Positions 1-8,129 of a stretch of DNA of 11,668 bases are shown here, one piece after another. Source of the stretch: Bacteroidota bacterium. GTDB taxonomy: Bacteria > Bacteroidota > Bacteroidia > Bacteroidales > Bacteroidaceae. The notes under the pieces are model-generated. The model saw nothing but the letters and a program-made list of their open reading frames with translations. It was not told the origin of the DNA and did no database searches. The position numbers and the translations under genes were made by a program. The stretch is taken from positions 1-11,668 of the forward strand of contig JAEZKJ010000127.1 of NCBI GenBank assembly GCA_023415545.1, given 5' to 3'. Positions within the stretch are counted from its first letter, which is position 1, and the number at the start of each line of letters is the position of its first letter.

Positions 1-158
1 GGTTGATAGATTCTAAACTGTACACTTTTGCCGAAACATGGCAAGTAGCTTTAGTAGTATATCTGTGGAATATTGTGCTGGCATATATCTGTTTGAAATA
101 TTATGATGAACCTGTTCGAAAATGGCTTTCTTCTAAGTTGTTAAGGAGAAACAAATAA
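1..158 (+). CDS. C-terminal end of a probable acyltransferase-3 family membrane protein (partial)
   Basis: The reading frame is open from position 3 to a TAA at 156-158, giving 51 residues; the 5' part lies outside the window. A hydrophobic segment (about residues 15-34, TWQVALVVYLWNIVLAYICL) is followed by YYDEPVRKWL and a basic tail ending LLRRNK. A last membrane helix followed by an E-P-(V/I)-R-x-W-L motif and a short basic cytoplasmic tail is typical of the C-terminus of acyltransferase-3 (OafA/YrhL-like) integral membrane O-acyltransferases, which modify surface sugars. That family call rests on the tail alone and is an inference; another polytopic membrane protein is possible. The gene converges on the HTCS gene and ends at a strong terminator about 95 bp downstream. 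The 93 bp between stop and terminator shows nothing else. Confidence 0.6.
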   Translation, partial: LIDSKLYTFAETWQVALVVYLWNIVLAYICLKYYDEPVRKWLSSKLLRRNK

Positions 159-251
159 TAAAAAATAGGGACTAAGAATCAGATTATTAAACGATTAATC
201 TTTGCTAAAACATTAAGATACCCACAAAAGTTGGACTGATTGATAATGATT

Positions 252-294
252 AAAAAAGAAAGAGTTCGGAATTTCACCGAACTCTTTCCTTTTT
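252..294. terminator. Bidirectional Rho-independent terminator
   Basis: A perfect 12-bp inverted repeat (GAAAGAGTTCGG at 258-269 and its complement at 277-288) encloses a 7-nt loop. On the + strand the stem is followed after one base by T5 (290-294), which serves the acyltransferase-like gene. On the - strand the stem is followed directly by T6 (complement of 252-257), which serves the HTCS gene ending at 341. The position between two convergent genes fits a shared terminator. Confidence 0.9.
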
Positions 295-340
295 GTATCA
301 TTTTTATTCTGTCATAATTGTGATAATAGATGTACTCTAT

Positions 341-3300
341 TTAGTTACTACTCTTTATATTCTCCTTCGCTTTTTTCAAGTATTCGGAAGGAGTTGTTCC
401 AAACTCCTCTTTAAAACATTGACGGAAATAGAAAATATTATTGAAACCTATACGTAAAGATATCTCTGAAATATTGTATTTACCCTCCAAGAGAAGTTTT
501 TTTGCATGCTTCATCTTCATCTTACGAATATATTCGTTTGTTGAAAGACCGGTAAGTGCTTTCATCTTACGATAGAGAGTGGAATTACTCATACACATTT
601 TATCTGCAAGAAAGGCTATATCCATCTTCTCGGATTCAAAGTTCTCATTAATTATTCTATTTATTTTTTCTATGAACTCATTGTCTAAAACATTATAAGT
701 AGTCTCTTGTTGAACTACTTCTACATTCCCTTCATCTTCAATATTATTATTGTTGTTAATACTGTTTTTGTAATATGATGCCAATTTTTTACGTGAACTC
801 AATAAGTTATCAATTCTACTTTTAAGCAGATTTGAAGAGAAAGGTTTAGTAAGATATGAATCGGCACCAACATTATATCCCTCCTCCTTGTCCTTTAATG
901 AATCTTTGGCAGTAAGAAGAATTATTGGTATATGACTTGTGCGCATATCATTTTTCAGATATGAACACATGCTATTACCATCCATGATAGGCATCATTAT
1001 ATCACTTATTATAATATCAGGAATGATATTAAGAGCCATCTCTTTTCCCTGCTGACCATTCATGGCAATATGAATATCGAACTTTTCTTTAAATGTTTCA
1101 GCAATATATTCAGCTATTTCTTTATTGTCCTCAACAATTAGAAGTATGTTTTTATCCGAATTGCTTGGCTCTATTGTTATATTTTTAAACTGATAATCCC
1201 CTTTTTTCTCACTCTCTTTATGTAAAGCACTACCATAGATGTTCTCTGTGGATAATGTGATACAAAAAGTAGTTCCCACATTTTCTTTGCTTTGAACAGA
1301 AATTTTACCTTCATGCAACTCAACAACTCTTTTTACAAGTGATAGTCCTATACCGGTACCCGCTGCCATACTGTTCCTTTTCTCTTGATAATATCTATCG
1401 AAAATATGAGGTAAAGCCTCTTCGCCTATTCCACAACCTGTATCGCAAACAGATATTTCAACTACTTTATCATCTTTCTCCTCTTTCAATTCAAGTCCGA
1501 TAGTCACCGAACCTTTGTCTGTATATTTTAAAGCGTTTGATATCAGGTTGTCGAGAATAGTCTGTATAACCTCTTTATCATAGTACAATGTGATATCATT
1601 TTCCGGTATATTACAATTTATTTCAACGTTAGGGTTAACATTTAAAGATTTATACTTTTGGCAAATATCCTTTATTTGTGGTACGATATTACTTTTTTCA
1701 ACGCATAGTTTTTTGTTGTGCGTCTCAACTTTTCTAAACTCTAACAATTTATTTATTAGGTCGAGTAGTTTTAATGCACTTTTATGTATCACTTTAACCT
1801 TGCTTAAATCAGAAGAGCTAAGTGATCTATTTTGTGTTAAATCTTCCAATGGAGCAGTAATAAGTGTTAGTGGAGTTCGTAGCTCATGAGTAATATTAGT
1901 GTAGAAACGTAATCTTTCATCATTAAGTTCCTGCTCCTGTTCACGCATCTTTTTCTCCAACTTATAAAGTGCTTCTACATCTAATCTCTTTTTATATAGT
2001 TTTATAAAGAAAAGTACAAATAATAGTATAGCTATAATGTAAATAAGTTTAGCCCACCATGTTAGCCAAATAGGTGGAGCTATATGAATATCTAAAGACG
2101 AAATTTCATCCGACCACTCTTGGTTATTTAATCTACTTTTTACATTAAACTTATAGTTCCCATGAGCCAAATCTCTTATAGAGACACTATTGCCCTCTTT
2201 AATTGTAAACCAACTATCTGAAAGTCCTTTAAGTTGGTATGCATAATCTACACGAGATGATAGAGCATAATTAGGAATATTGAAAGTTATTTTAAAACTA
2301 TTTTGCTTATGGTTTAAGTGTACCTCTTTTTCTCCAATTACATTTATTTTATTTGTATTATGAAGATCATCATACATTATTCCTTCAATTTCTAAAGTGT
2401 TAATATGTACTTTAGGCGATATACGTTTTTTCAGTACATTATTAGGGTTAAAGAAACATACACCATTTATAGAGCCAAAATATATATTATTATCTCTATC
2501 TTTTGCAACACTACTGCTGCAAAAACTACCTAATGGAATATTATCTCTTAGTCCATAATTATAAATTATATTCCCATTTTCATTAAGGCATGATATACCA
2601 TGGTTTGTACTTAACCATATATTCTTTTCGTTATCTTCAGTAATTGCAAATATATGACTGTTCTCCAATCCGTTATCTCTGTTGAAAATAGTATACTTAT
2701 CAATTGAACTATTCTCAAATTTTACAGCACCCTCACCGGTTCCAATCCAAATATTATTATGGCTATCATCAACTATAGTATTAACTGTGTTTGAAGGAAA
2801 TTTATTCCCAACATCAAAAGTTGCCAGATGTTTCATTTTAGGAGAGTATAAAGCTACACCATCACCAAAAAAACCAATCCAAACTCGTTCTTTACTATCT
2901 ATATGAATGGCACGCACAAGATTGTTTTTTAGTGAGTAATGCTTAATTACTCTTTTACTATCACGTTCAATTACATAAATTCCTTGACTTGTTCCAACCC
3001 ATATAAACCCATTTTTATCTTCAAAGAATGTTCTAACATCTCTATTATAGGGCTCTTTCTTATCTAATGTTATTCGTTCGAACTTTTTACTGGTTGAATT
3101 AAAATATAGTACACCACCATAGAACAATCCAAACCAGAGATCACCTTTTGAATCACAAAGTGATGCTTGAATGTAATTGTTTTTATTGATGTATTTATCT
3201 GTTTTATAAACATTTATACGTTGCCCTTTGTGGAATAAATTTATCCCTCCTCCATCAGTTCCAACCCAAAGTTGTCCACTTTTGTCAATGCAAATGGTAG

Positions 3301-4417
3301 ATGCTGTTTTATTGGTCAATGAGTTTGTATATAGTTTTGGAGTATACTTTAATCTATTAAAAAGGGGAGTTTCATGTGCAATGAAATCAATTCCATTTCC
3401 CCATCCACCTATCCACATATTCCCATATGAATCCTGGAATAGTGTTCGAATAGAGTTTCCCGATAGTCCACAATTTTCATCACCCTCATTGATATAGGTA
3501 ATTGCTGTTTCTCTTTTTGAACTAAAAAGATATTTAGTAAGGTCAAGAATTGCTATGCCACCTTGTTCCATTGCAATCCATAGTTTATTATCATTAGTCT
3601 GTTTTATAGAATATACTTTATGCGAAAGTTTGTTGTCTACATCTTTAACAATCATAAAGTTTTCTTCTTGTGGGTTGTATAAAGCAACACCTTTAGAAGT
3701 ACCAACCCATATATTATTTAATTTGTCTTTATATATACAAGTAACTTCATCTGCAGGAATTGAGTTGGCATCCTTTTTATTGCAACGAAAGTTCTTAATA
3801 TTATGTGTCGCCAAATTAAGTATAGATAACCCATCTTTTACATGACCTATATATAAATTTCCATTATAATCATCTAAAGCACACCATACATTATTACTTG
3901 GTAGCCCGGTTACTGTACTTTTATTGTAATGAGTAAATATTTTGCTTTTTTTATCGAAATAGTCTACACCTCTCCAATATGTACATACCCATATGTTTCC
4001 ATCAGCTGACGGAGTAATTTTAGTGATATCATTTGTTATGATGCTATTTGGATCATTAGGAATGTTCTTATAAGTATAAAATTTGTTTTTGGAATAATCA
4101 TAAGCATTTAATCCCGCTCTTTGAGTTGCTATCCATAATATGGAGTCAACAGGATCGGCGAATAAATCATTCAGCTCATTGCCTGAAAGAGAAATATCAT
4201 TACCTGATTCCTTGTAAAATGAACGGAAATTTGTTCCATCAAACATATTTAGTCCCTCTTCAGTGGCAAACCACATAAATCCAAGTTTGTCTTGCTCAAT
4301 ATTTACAACATAGTTGTTGGAAAGCCCTTGTTCAATACCCAAATTTTTTACTATGTAGCTTTGTCCGTATAGAGATGAATAGCAAAATAAGAATAATAAA
4401 AATGTAAGATTTTTCAT
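341..4417 (-). CDS. Hybrid two-component system (HTCS) sensor histidine kinase/response regulator
   Basis: This 1358-residue one-protein two-component system senses a glycan breakdown product in the periplasm and activates polysaccharide-utilisation genes. Numbering is from the ATG at 4415-4417. A signal peptide (residues 1-19, ending SSLYGQ) is followed by about 14 beta-propeller repeats of the form D-x-x-G-x-(I/L)-W-(V/I)-G-T (about 23-673), which matches two seven-bladed propellers. Then come a Y_Y_Y-like beta domain (about 710-780), one membrane helix (about 788-808) and a short coiled coil. The HisKA domain has H844 in NITHELRTPL. The HATPase has an N-box (N961), DTGCGIG (992-998) and GTGIGLSL (1020-1027). 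The receiver has E1096/D1097, phospho-acceptor D1139 and K1191. After an Asn-rich linker an AraC-type HTH runs from about 1250 to 1350. All key catalytic residues are present. I chose the ATG over an in-frame GTG at 4468 because it places a clean signal peptide at the N-terminus. The divergent GH2 gene is the obvious target; the ligand cannot be read from sequence. Confidence 0.96.
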   Translation of the reverse strand: MKNLTFLLFLFCYSSLYGQSYIVKNLGIEQGLSNNYVVNIEQDKLGFMWFATEEGLNMFDGTNFRSFYKESGNDISLSGNELNDLFADPVDSILWIATQRAGLNAYDYSKNKFYTYKNIPNDPNSIITNDITKITPSADGNIWVCTYWRGVDYFDKKSKIFTHYNKSTVTGLPSNNVWCALDDYNGNLYIGHVKDGLSILNLATHNIKNFRCNKKDANSIPADEVTCIYKDKLNNIWVGTSKGVALYNPQEENFMIVKDVDNKLSHKVYSIKQTNDNKLWIAMEQGGIAILDLTKYLFSSKRETAITYINEGDENCGLSGNSIRTLFQDSYGNMWIGGWGNGIDFIAHETPLFNRLKYTPKLYTNSLTNKTASTICIDKSGQLWVGTDGGGINLFHKGQRINVYKTDKYINKNNYIQASLCDSKGDLWFGLFYGGVLYFNSTSKKFERITLDKKEPYNRDVRTFFEDKNGFIWVGTSQGIYVIERDSKRVIKHYSLKNNLVRAIHIDSKERVWIGFFGDGVALYSPKMKHLATFDVGNKFPSNTVNTIVDDSHNNIWIGTGEGAVKFENSSIDKYTIFNRDNGLENSHIFAITEDNEKNIWLSTNHGISCLNENGNIIYNYGLRDNIPLGSFCSSSVAKDRDNNIYFGSINGVCFFNPNNVLKKRISPKVHINTLEIEGIMYDDLHNTNKINVIGEKEVHLNHKQNSFKITFNIPNYALSSRVDYAYQLKGLSDSWFTIKEGNSVSIRDLAHGNYKFNVKSRLNNQEWSDEISSLDIHIAPPIWLTWWAKLIYIIAILLFVLFFIKLYKKRLDVEALYKLEKKMREQEQELNDERLRFYTNITHELRTPLTLITAPLEDLTQNRSLSSSDLSKVKVIHKSALKLLDLINKLLEFRKVETHNKKLCVEKSNIVPQIKDICQKYKSLNVNPNVEINCNIPENDITLYYDKEVIQTILDNLISNALKYTDKGSVTIGLELKEEKDDKVVEISVCDTGCGIGEEALPHIFDRYYQEKRNSMAAGTGIGLSLVKRVVELHEGKISVQSKENVGTTFCITLSTENIYGSALHKESEKKGDYQFKNITIEPSNSDKNILLIVEDNKEIAEYIAETFKEKFDIHIAMNGQQGKEMALNIIPDIIISDIMMPIMDGNSMCSYLKNDMRTSHIPIILLTAKDSLKDKEEGYNVGADSYLTKPFSSNLLKSRIDNLLSSRKKLASYYKNSINNNNNIEDEGNVEVVQQETTYNVLDNEFIEKINRIINENFESEKMDIAFLADKMCMSNSTLYRKMKALTGLSTNEYIRKMKMKHAKKLLLEGKYNISEISLRIGFNNIFYFRQCFKEEFGTTPSEYLKKAKENIKSSN

Positions 4418-4544
4418 AAAAAAGAGGGTGGTTAATTTAACTTGTCGTAAAATGTCTTTAATTATCACTATTTGACTGATTTATATACTCAAAATGAAAG
4501 ATTTATTACTATGTTTTTTATAATAATAATTCAAATTTATACAA

Positions 4545-4575
4545 CAAAAATAAAATCAATTTTTATATCAACAAA
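4545..4575 (-). promoter_or_regulatory. Candidate Bacteroidetes-type promoter for the HTCS gene
   Basis: On the - strand a TTTG (4575-4572) is separated by 19 bp from TATTTTTG (4552-4545), matching the Bacteroidetes -33 TTTG / -7 TAnnTTTG layout. Transcription would start near 4538, giving a leader of about 120 nt. A second -7 match, TAAATTTG at 4539-4532, has no good -33 partner. The region is AT-rich, so chance matches are possible. No TAnnTTTG element was found for the GH2 gene in the opposite direction, which would fit an activator-dependent promoter. Confidence 0.55.
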
Positions 4576-4582
4576 ATCAATT
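4552..4582. promoter_or_regulatory. 10-bp direct repeat at 21-bp period, candidate HTCS operator
   Basis: AAAATCAATT occurs at 4552-4561 and again at 4573-4582. The start-to-start distance is exactly 21 bp, two helical turns. AraC-family DNA-binding domains, such as the C-terminus of the adjacent HTCS, commonly bind tandem direct half-sites at about this spacing. The second copy overlaps the candidate HTCS -33 element, and the pair lies about 75-100 bp upstream of the GH2 start. Binding by this HTCS is an inference; the AT-rich setting raises the chance background. Confidence 0.4.
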
Positions 4583-4654
4583 AAAATTTAAGCCACTTCG
4601 TGTGGTAAACTGTAGCTGAATTTTGTGAAACTATAATCTATATAACAAAAAGAC

Positions 4655-7075
4655 ATGGAAAATTTGAAAAAAGCATTTTTACTCCTATTTCTTTTTTTGG
4701 GAGTAGTAAAATCATCGAATGCTCAAGTCTCTTTTGGCGAGGCTACTCTTTTCAACGAAAACTGGCTTTTCCAGCTTGATAATGATAATGCTGATGCCAA
4801 AAATCAATCTTTCGATGACAAAAAATGGCGTAAACTTGATTTGCCACACGATTGGAGCGTAGAGCATCAATTATCACCATCTCTTGCCAGTTGTACAGGA
4901 TATCTTCCGGGTGGTATAGGATGGTATAGAAAAACTTTCAAAATAAACGATGATGCCACTCGTCACTACATCTATTTCGAGGGAGTGTATAATCGTAGTG
5001 AGGTATATATTAATGGTCATCTTTTAGGAAAACGTCCTAATGGATATGTGTCATTCATGTACGACTTGACTCCTTATCTACAAAAAGGAGAAAATTTATT
5101 GGCTGTACGTGTTGACCATAGTCGTTATGCCGACTCACGTTGGTATACCGGTTCGGGTATCTATCGTGATGTATGGATGATTTCTGCTGGTCAGACTCAC
5201 TTTGCGCAATGGGGTGTAGCTTGGAGTGCCAGCTCTATAAACGATAAGAAAGCTGTTGTAAATGTTGAGGCAGAAGTTGAGAAACATGAAGATGCGAAAG
5301 GTAAATTGGAGATTCTTGCTCAACTTACCGATGATAAAGGTAATGTGGTAGCTACATCAAAAGCTAAAGTTGCTGATCTTAAAAAAGGTAAGAGTAAATC
5401 AACTCTTAAGCTTAATGTAAAGAATCCAAAACGTTGGGATTTAAAATCACCTTATCTATACAAACTCACAACCAAGTTGATTGAGAATGGCAAGGAGATA
5501 GATAAGAGCGAGTCGACAGTAGGATTACGCACATTACAATTCGATGCCAACAAAGGTTTTGCTCTTAATGGCCGATGGATGAAGGTTAAAGGTGTATGTC
5601 TGCATCACGATGCAGGTGTACTTGGCGCAGTTGTTCCAAGAGAGGTGTGGGAACGTCGTATCTCTAATCTTAAAGCAATAGGAGTAAATGCAATCCGAAT
5701 GAGTCATAATCCACAAGCTCCTGTACTATATGATATTTGTGATAAACAAGGTATGCTTGTTATGGATGAGGTATCGGATGAGTGGGAATTCCCTAAACGT
5801 AAATGGATAAAGGGATGGAATAAAGGTACTCCCGGTTTCGATGGTACTTTCGACTTCTTCGAAGAATGGATAGAAAAGGATGTTACTGATATGGTACGTC
5901 GTGACCGTAATCATACTTCTATATTTTTATGGAGTATAGGAAATGAGGTTGACTATCCTAATGATCCATATTCACATCCAATACTTGATGGCTCTACAAT
6001 CAGTCAACCTATGTTTGGGGGGTATAATCCTAAAGCTCCCGATGCAATGCGTATCGGTAAAATAGCTAAACGTTTGGTGGCATGTGTAAAATCTGTTGAT
6101 AAGAGCCGTCCTACAACAGGTGCCCTTGCAGGCGTGGTCATGAGTAACGAAACTGAATATCCAGAGGCTGTTGATGTAGTAGGATATAACTATACAGAAA
6201 ATAGATATGATATGGACCATGCTAAATATCCCAATCGTATCATATATGGAAGTGAAAACCGTTCGGATTTGAATGCTTGGTATGCAGTGAAGAATAAAGA
6301 TTTTATCTTTGGTCAGTTCATCTGGACAGGTACAGATTATCTTGGTGAGAGTGGTGCATGGCCATCACGAGGACTTTATACCGGCCTGCTTGATTTTGGA
6401 AGTTTCACAAAACCTAGAGGTCATTTCCGTGCTTCTCTTTGGAGTGAAACTCCTGTAACTTATTTAGGAACATATTACAAACCACGACGTGATTATTTAT
6501 CTACTGATGCATGGGATTTGTGGAATTACAATGAGGGTGATATAATCCGTGTGGTATGTTATACTAATGCACCACAAGCTCGTTTGCTTCTTGATGGAAA
6601 AGAGGTAGGAGCAATGAAACCTTATGATGAAAAGACCGGTATCATTTATTGGGATATTCCTTATAGTGCCGGTGAACTAAAGGCAGAGGGTTGCGATATG
6701 TCGGGTAAAGTGCTCTCTACTTACTCAATCAAGAGTTCAGGACGTCCTTATGCTCTTCGTGTAACAGCTGACAAGAGTCAACTTAGCTCAAACAAATCAA
6801 CTGCACATCTTACTGTTGAGGTAGTTGATGAGAATGGTACAGTTGTAAAACTTGGTGACAATGAGATTACTTGTATCGTTGAAGGTCCTGCAAAACTCTT
6901 AGGTTTGGAAGGTTCAAATAATAGAGATATGTCGGATTATACAGATAATCAACATCGTGCTTTCCGTGGACGTCTGTTAAGTTATATACAGACAACAGGT
7001 GGGAAAGGAAAGATAAAAGTATCTTTCTATTCACCTCTTTTGAAGAGCACAAATATAGAACTTGTAGCTGAATAA
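4655..7075 (+). CDS. Secreted glycoside hydrolase family 2 enzyme, probable beta-galactosidase
   Basis: This 806-residue retaining glycosidase probably removes terminal beta-linked sugars, most likely galactose, in the periplasm or at the cell surface. A signal peptide (residues 1-23, cleavage near SSNA/Q; no lipobox Cys) precedes a GH2 sugar-binding jelly-roll (about 30-175, with LPHDWS and GIGWYRKTF). An Ig-like domain (about 185-292) and the TIM barrel (about 295-600) follow. The barrel shows the acid/base in WSIGNE (E431) and a likely nucleophile in YGSE (E534), plus the galactosidase-like WTGTDYLGE at 557-565. The C-terminus carries a DUF4982-like domain (about 615-690) and a GH2 C-terminal beta domain (about 697-803), a common Bacteroides layout. 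It is divergent from the HTCS gene across 237 bp, so HTCS control is likely. Beta-glucuronidase or beta-mannosidase activity cannot be excluded. Confidence 0.93.
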   Translation: MENLKKAFLLLFLFLGVVKSSNAQVSFGEATLFNENWLFQLDNDNADAKNQSFDDKKWRKLDLPHDWSVEHQLSPSLASCTGYLPGGIGWYRKTFKINDDATRHYIYFEGVYNRSEVYINGHLLGKRPNGYVSFMYDLTPYLQKGENLLAVRVDHSRYADSRWYTGSGIYRDVWMISAGQTHFAQWGVAWSASSINDKKAVVNVEAEVEKHEDAKGKLEILAQLTDDKGNVVATSKAKVADLKKGKSKSTLKLNVKNPKRWDLKSPYLYKLTTKLIENGKEIDKSESTVGLRTLQFDANKGFALNGRWMKVKGVCLHHDAGVLGAVVPREVWERRISNLKAIGVNAIRMSHNPQAPVLYDICDKQGMLVMDEVSDEWEFPKRKWIKGWNKGTPGFDGTFDFFEEWIEKDVTDMVRRDRNHTSIFLWSIGNEVDYPNDPYSHPILDGSTISQPMFGGYNPKAPDAMRIGKIAKRLVACVKSVDKSRPTTGALAGVVMSNETEYPEAVDVVGYNYTENRYDMDHAKYPNRIIYGSENRSDLNAWYAVKNKDFIFGQFIWTGTDYLGESGAWPSRGLYTGLLDFGSFTKPRGHFRASLWSETPVTYLGTYYKPRRDYLSTDAWDLWNYNEGDIIRVVCYTNAPQARLLLDGKEVGAMKPYDEKTGIIYWDIPYSAGELKAEGCDMSGKVLSTYSIKSSGRPYALRVTADKSQLSSNKSTAHLTVEVVDENGTVVKLGDNEITCIVEGPAKLLGLEGSNNRDMSDYTDNQHRAFRGRLLSYIQTTGGKGKIKVSFYSPLLKSTNIELVAE

Positions 7076-7105
7076 GTTTAAAACAATTTGTAATAGTATA
7101 ATCTT

Positions 7106-7146
7106 TATGGGGTCGGTTCATTTTTTTGGACCGGCTCTATATTTTA
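7106..7146 (+). terminator. Hairpin terminator of the GH2 gene
   Basis: An imperfect 14-bp stem with several G-U pairs (about 7106-7119 with 7128-7141; core GTCGGTTC against GGACCGGC) encloses an 8-nt loop that is almost all T. It is followed by the T-rich run TTTTATTAT. It begins 30 bp after the GH2 stop. The T tail is not a clean run, so confidence is moderate. Confidence 0.65.
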
Positions 7147-7172
7147 TTATTCATCAAACCAAAGTAAACAAT

Positions 7173-7198
7173 GATAACCAAAATAATAAATGGTTATC
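7173..7198 (-). terminator. Weak inverted repeat downstream of murQ, possible terminator
   Basis: GATAACCA (7173-7180) and TGGTTATC (7191-7198) form a perfect 8-bp stem with a 10-nt AT-only loop, about 90 bp beyond the murQ stop on the - strand. The downstream - strand sequence (ATTGTTTACTTTGG) is T-rich but has no proper U tract. It could end the murT-murQ transcript or be a chance AT-rich palindrome. Confidence 0.3.
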
Positions 7199-7229
7199 CT
7201 CGTTATATATTTAAAATAATAGTCTGATC

Positions 7230-7289
7230 TTACCAGGCGTTGATAGCATTATCCATCCACTCCATTTTCTGGTTATATGCACTTTTCAC
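7230..7289 (-). pseudogene. Short coding-like tail after murQ, possible remnant of a lost gene
   Basis: Just after the murQ stop, in another - strand frame, 19 codons from a GTG at 7289 to a TAA at 7230 read VKSAYNQKMEWMDNAINAW. The frame also stays open back into the 3' end of murQ. The composition (two Trp, several Asn/Met, no low-complexity AT codons) is unlike the surrounding spacer and resembles a protein C-terminus. I do not recognise the family. It could be a deletion scar or chance. Confidence 0.2.
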
Positions 7290-7290
7290 C

Positions 7291-8118
7291 CTAACTAATA
7301 TTGTGTTTTTTGTCGTATTCCTCAATTGCTTTTTCCACCGATCCATTTATAAGAAGTATAGATTTTGCTAAATCATAATCCACTCCCAACTCCTCAACTA
7401 AAATTCTGGAGCCTCGGTCAATAAGTTTTTTGTTTGTAAGTTGCATGTTTACCATTTTGTTGCCTCTTACTCTTCCCAGTTTGATCATTACTGAAGTAGA
7501 TATCATATTAAGAACCATCTTCTGACCACTTCCTGACTTCATTCTACTACTACCTGTAATATATTCAGGTCCAACAATCATCTCAATTGAAATATCAGCC
7601 TCATGTGTTATAGGTGAATCCGGGTTACTGGTTATACATGCCGTAAGTATACCATTTTTTCTTGCTTCATGTAAGGCAGCAACAACATATGGAGTAACTC
7701 CTGATGCAGCAATACCTATCACAGTATCATTTTGGGAAATTTTATGCTCCATTAACTCCTCCCATCCACGATGAGTATCATCCTCAGCATTCTCTACAGG
7801 AGTTCTAAGAGCTTTATCACCTCCTGCTATTAACCCAATAATCAGTGTTGGTGGCATACCGAATGTTGGAGGGATTTCGGAAGCATCAAGAACTCCAAGA
7901 CGTCCACTCGTACCTGCTCCAATATAGAATATTCTTCCTCCCTTTTTCATGCGAGGAACAATCATATTTACTAATTTCTCAATTTGAGGAATACATTTTT
8001 GAACGGCTATAGCTACCTTCTGATCCTCATGATTGATCTCATATAGTATCTCACCAACCGATTTATCTTCTAAATTATCGTATAGTGAACTTTGCTCGGA
8101 TATATTCTCGAATGCCAT
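7291..8118 (-). CDS. murQ: N-acetylmuramic acid 6-phosphate etherase MurQ
   Basis: MurQ cleaves the D-lactyl ether of MurNAc-6-phosphate, giving GlcNAc-6-phosphate and D-lactate in the cytoplasm, a key step of peptidoglycan amino-sugar salvage. The 275-residue protein is of normal length and carries one SIS-type fold. The sugar-phosphate loop GAGTSGRLGVLDASEIPPTF spans 67-86. E81 and E112 (in AEDD) lie 31 residues apart, as do the catalytic Glu83 and Glu114 of the E. coli enzyme. IGIAASGVTPYV (134-145) and the variant signature GSSRMKSGSGQKMVLNM (189-205) follow; most family members have GSTRLKAGTAQK there. The start is the ATG at 8118, 11 bp after the stop of the upstream MFS transporter gene, so the two are almost certainly one operon with the transporter first. 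No MurNAc kinase gene is adjacent. Confidence 0.96.
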   Translation of the reverse strand: MAFENISEQSSLYDNLEDKSVGEILYEINHEDQKVAIAVQKCIPQIEKLVNMIVPRMKKGGRIFYIGAGTSGRLGVLDASEIPPTFGMPPTLIIGLIAGGDKALRTPVENAEDDTHRGWEELMEHKISQNDTVIGIAASGVTPYVVAALHEARKNGILTACITSNPDSPITHEADISIEMIVGPEYITGSSRMKSGSGQKMVLNMISTSVMIKLGRVRGNKMVNMQLTNKKLIDRGSRILVEELGVDYDLAKSILLINGSVEKAIEEYDKKHNIS

Positions 8119-8129
8119 ATCCCAATTAA

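Noticed and set aside
1590..3845. Several + strand open frames of 74-99 codons inside the HTCS gene
   Set aside because: They lie antisense to a complete, motif-rich gene and their translations show no domain or signal.
4418..4468. N-terminal extension of the HTCS from an in-frame GTG at 4468 (17 extra residues)
   Set aside because: The ATG at 4417 gives a canonical signal peptide at the very N-terminus; the extension would put a charged stretch before it.
4592..4606. Small hairpin (CCAC, loop TTCGT, GTGG) in the GH2 upstream region
   Set aside because: A stem of four to five bp with no tail or partner structure is too weak to call a regulatory element.
5135..6220. Three - strand ORFs of 60-82 codons opposite the GH2 gene
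   Set aside because: They are shadows of the GH2 reading frame, with no start context or protein features of their own.
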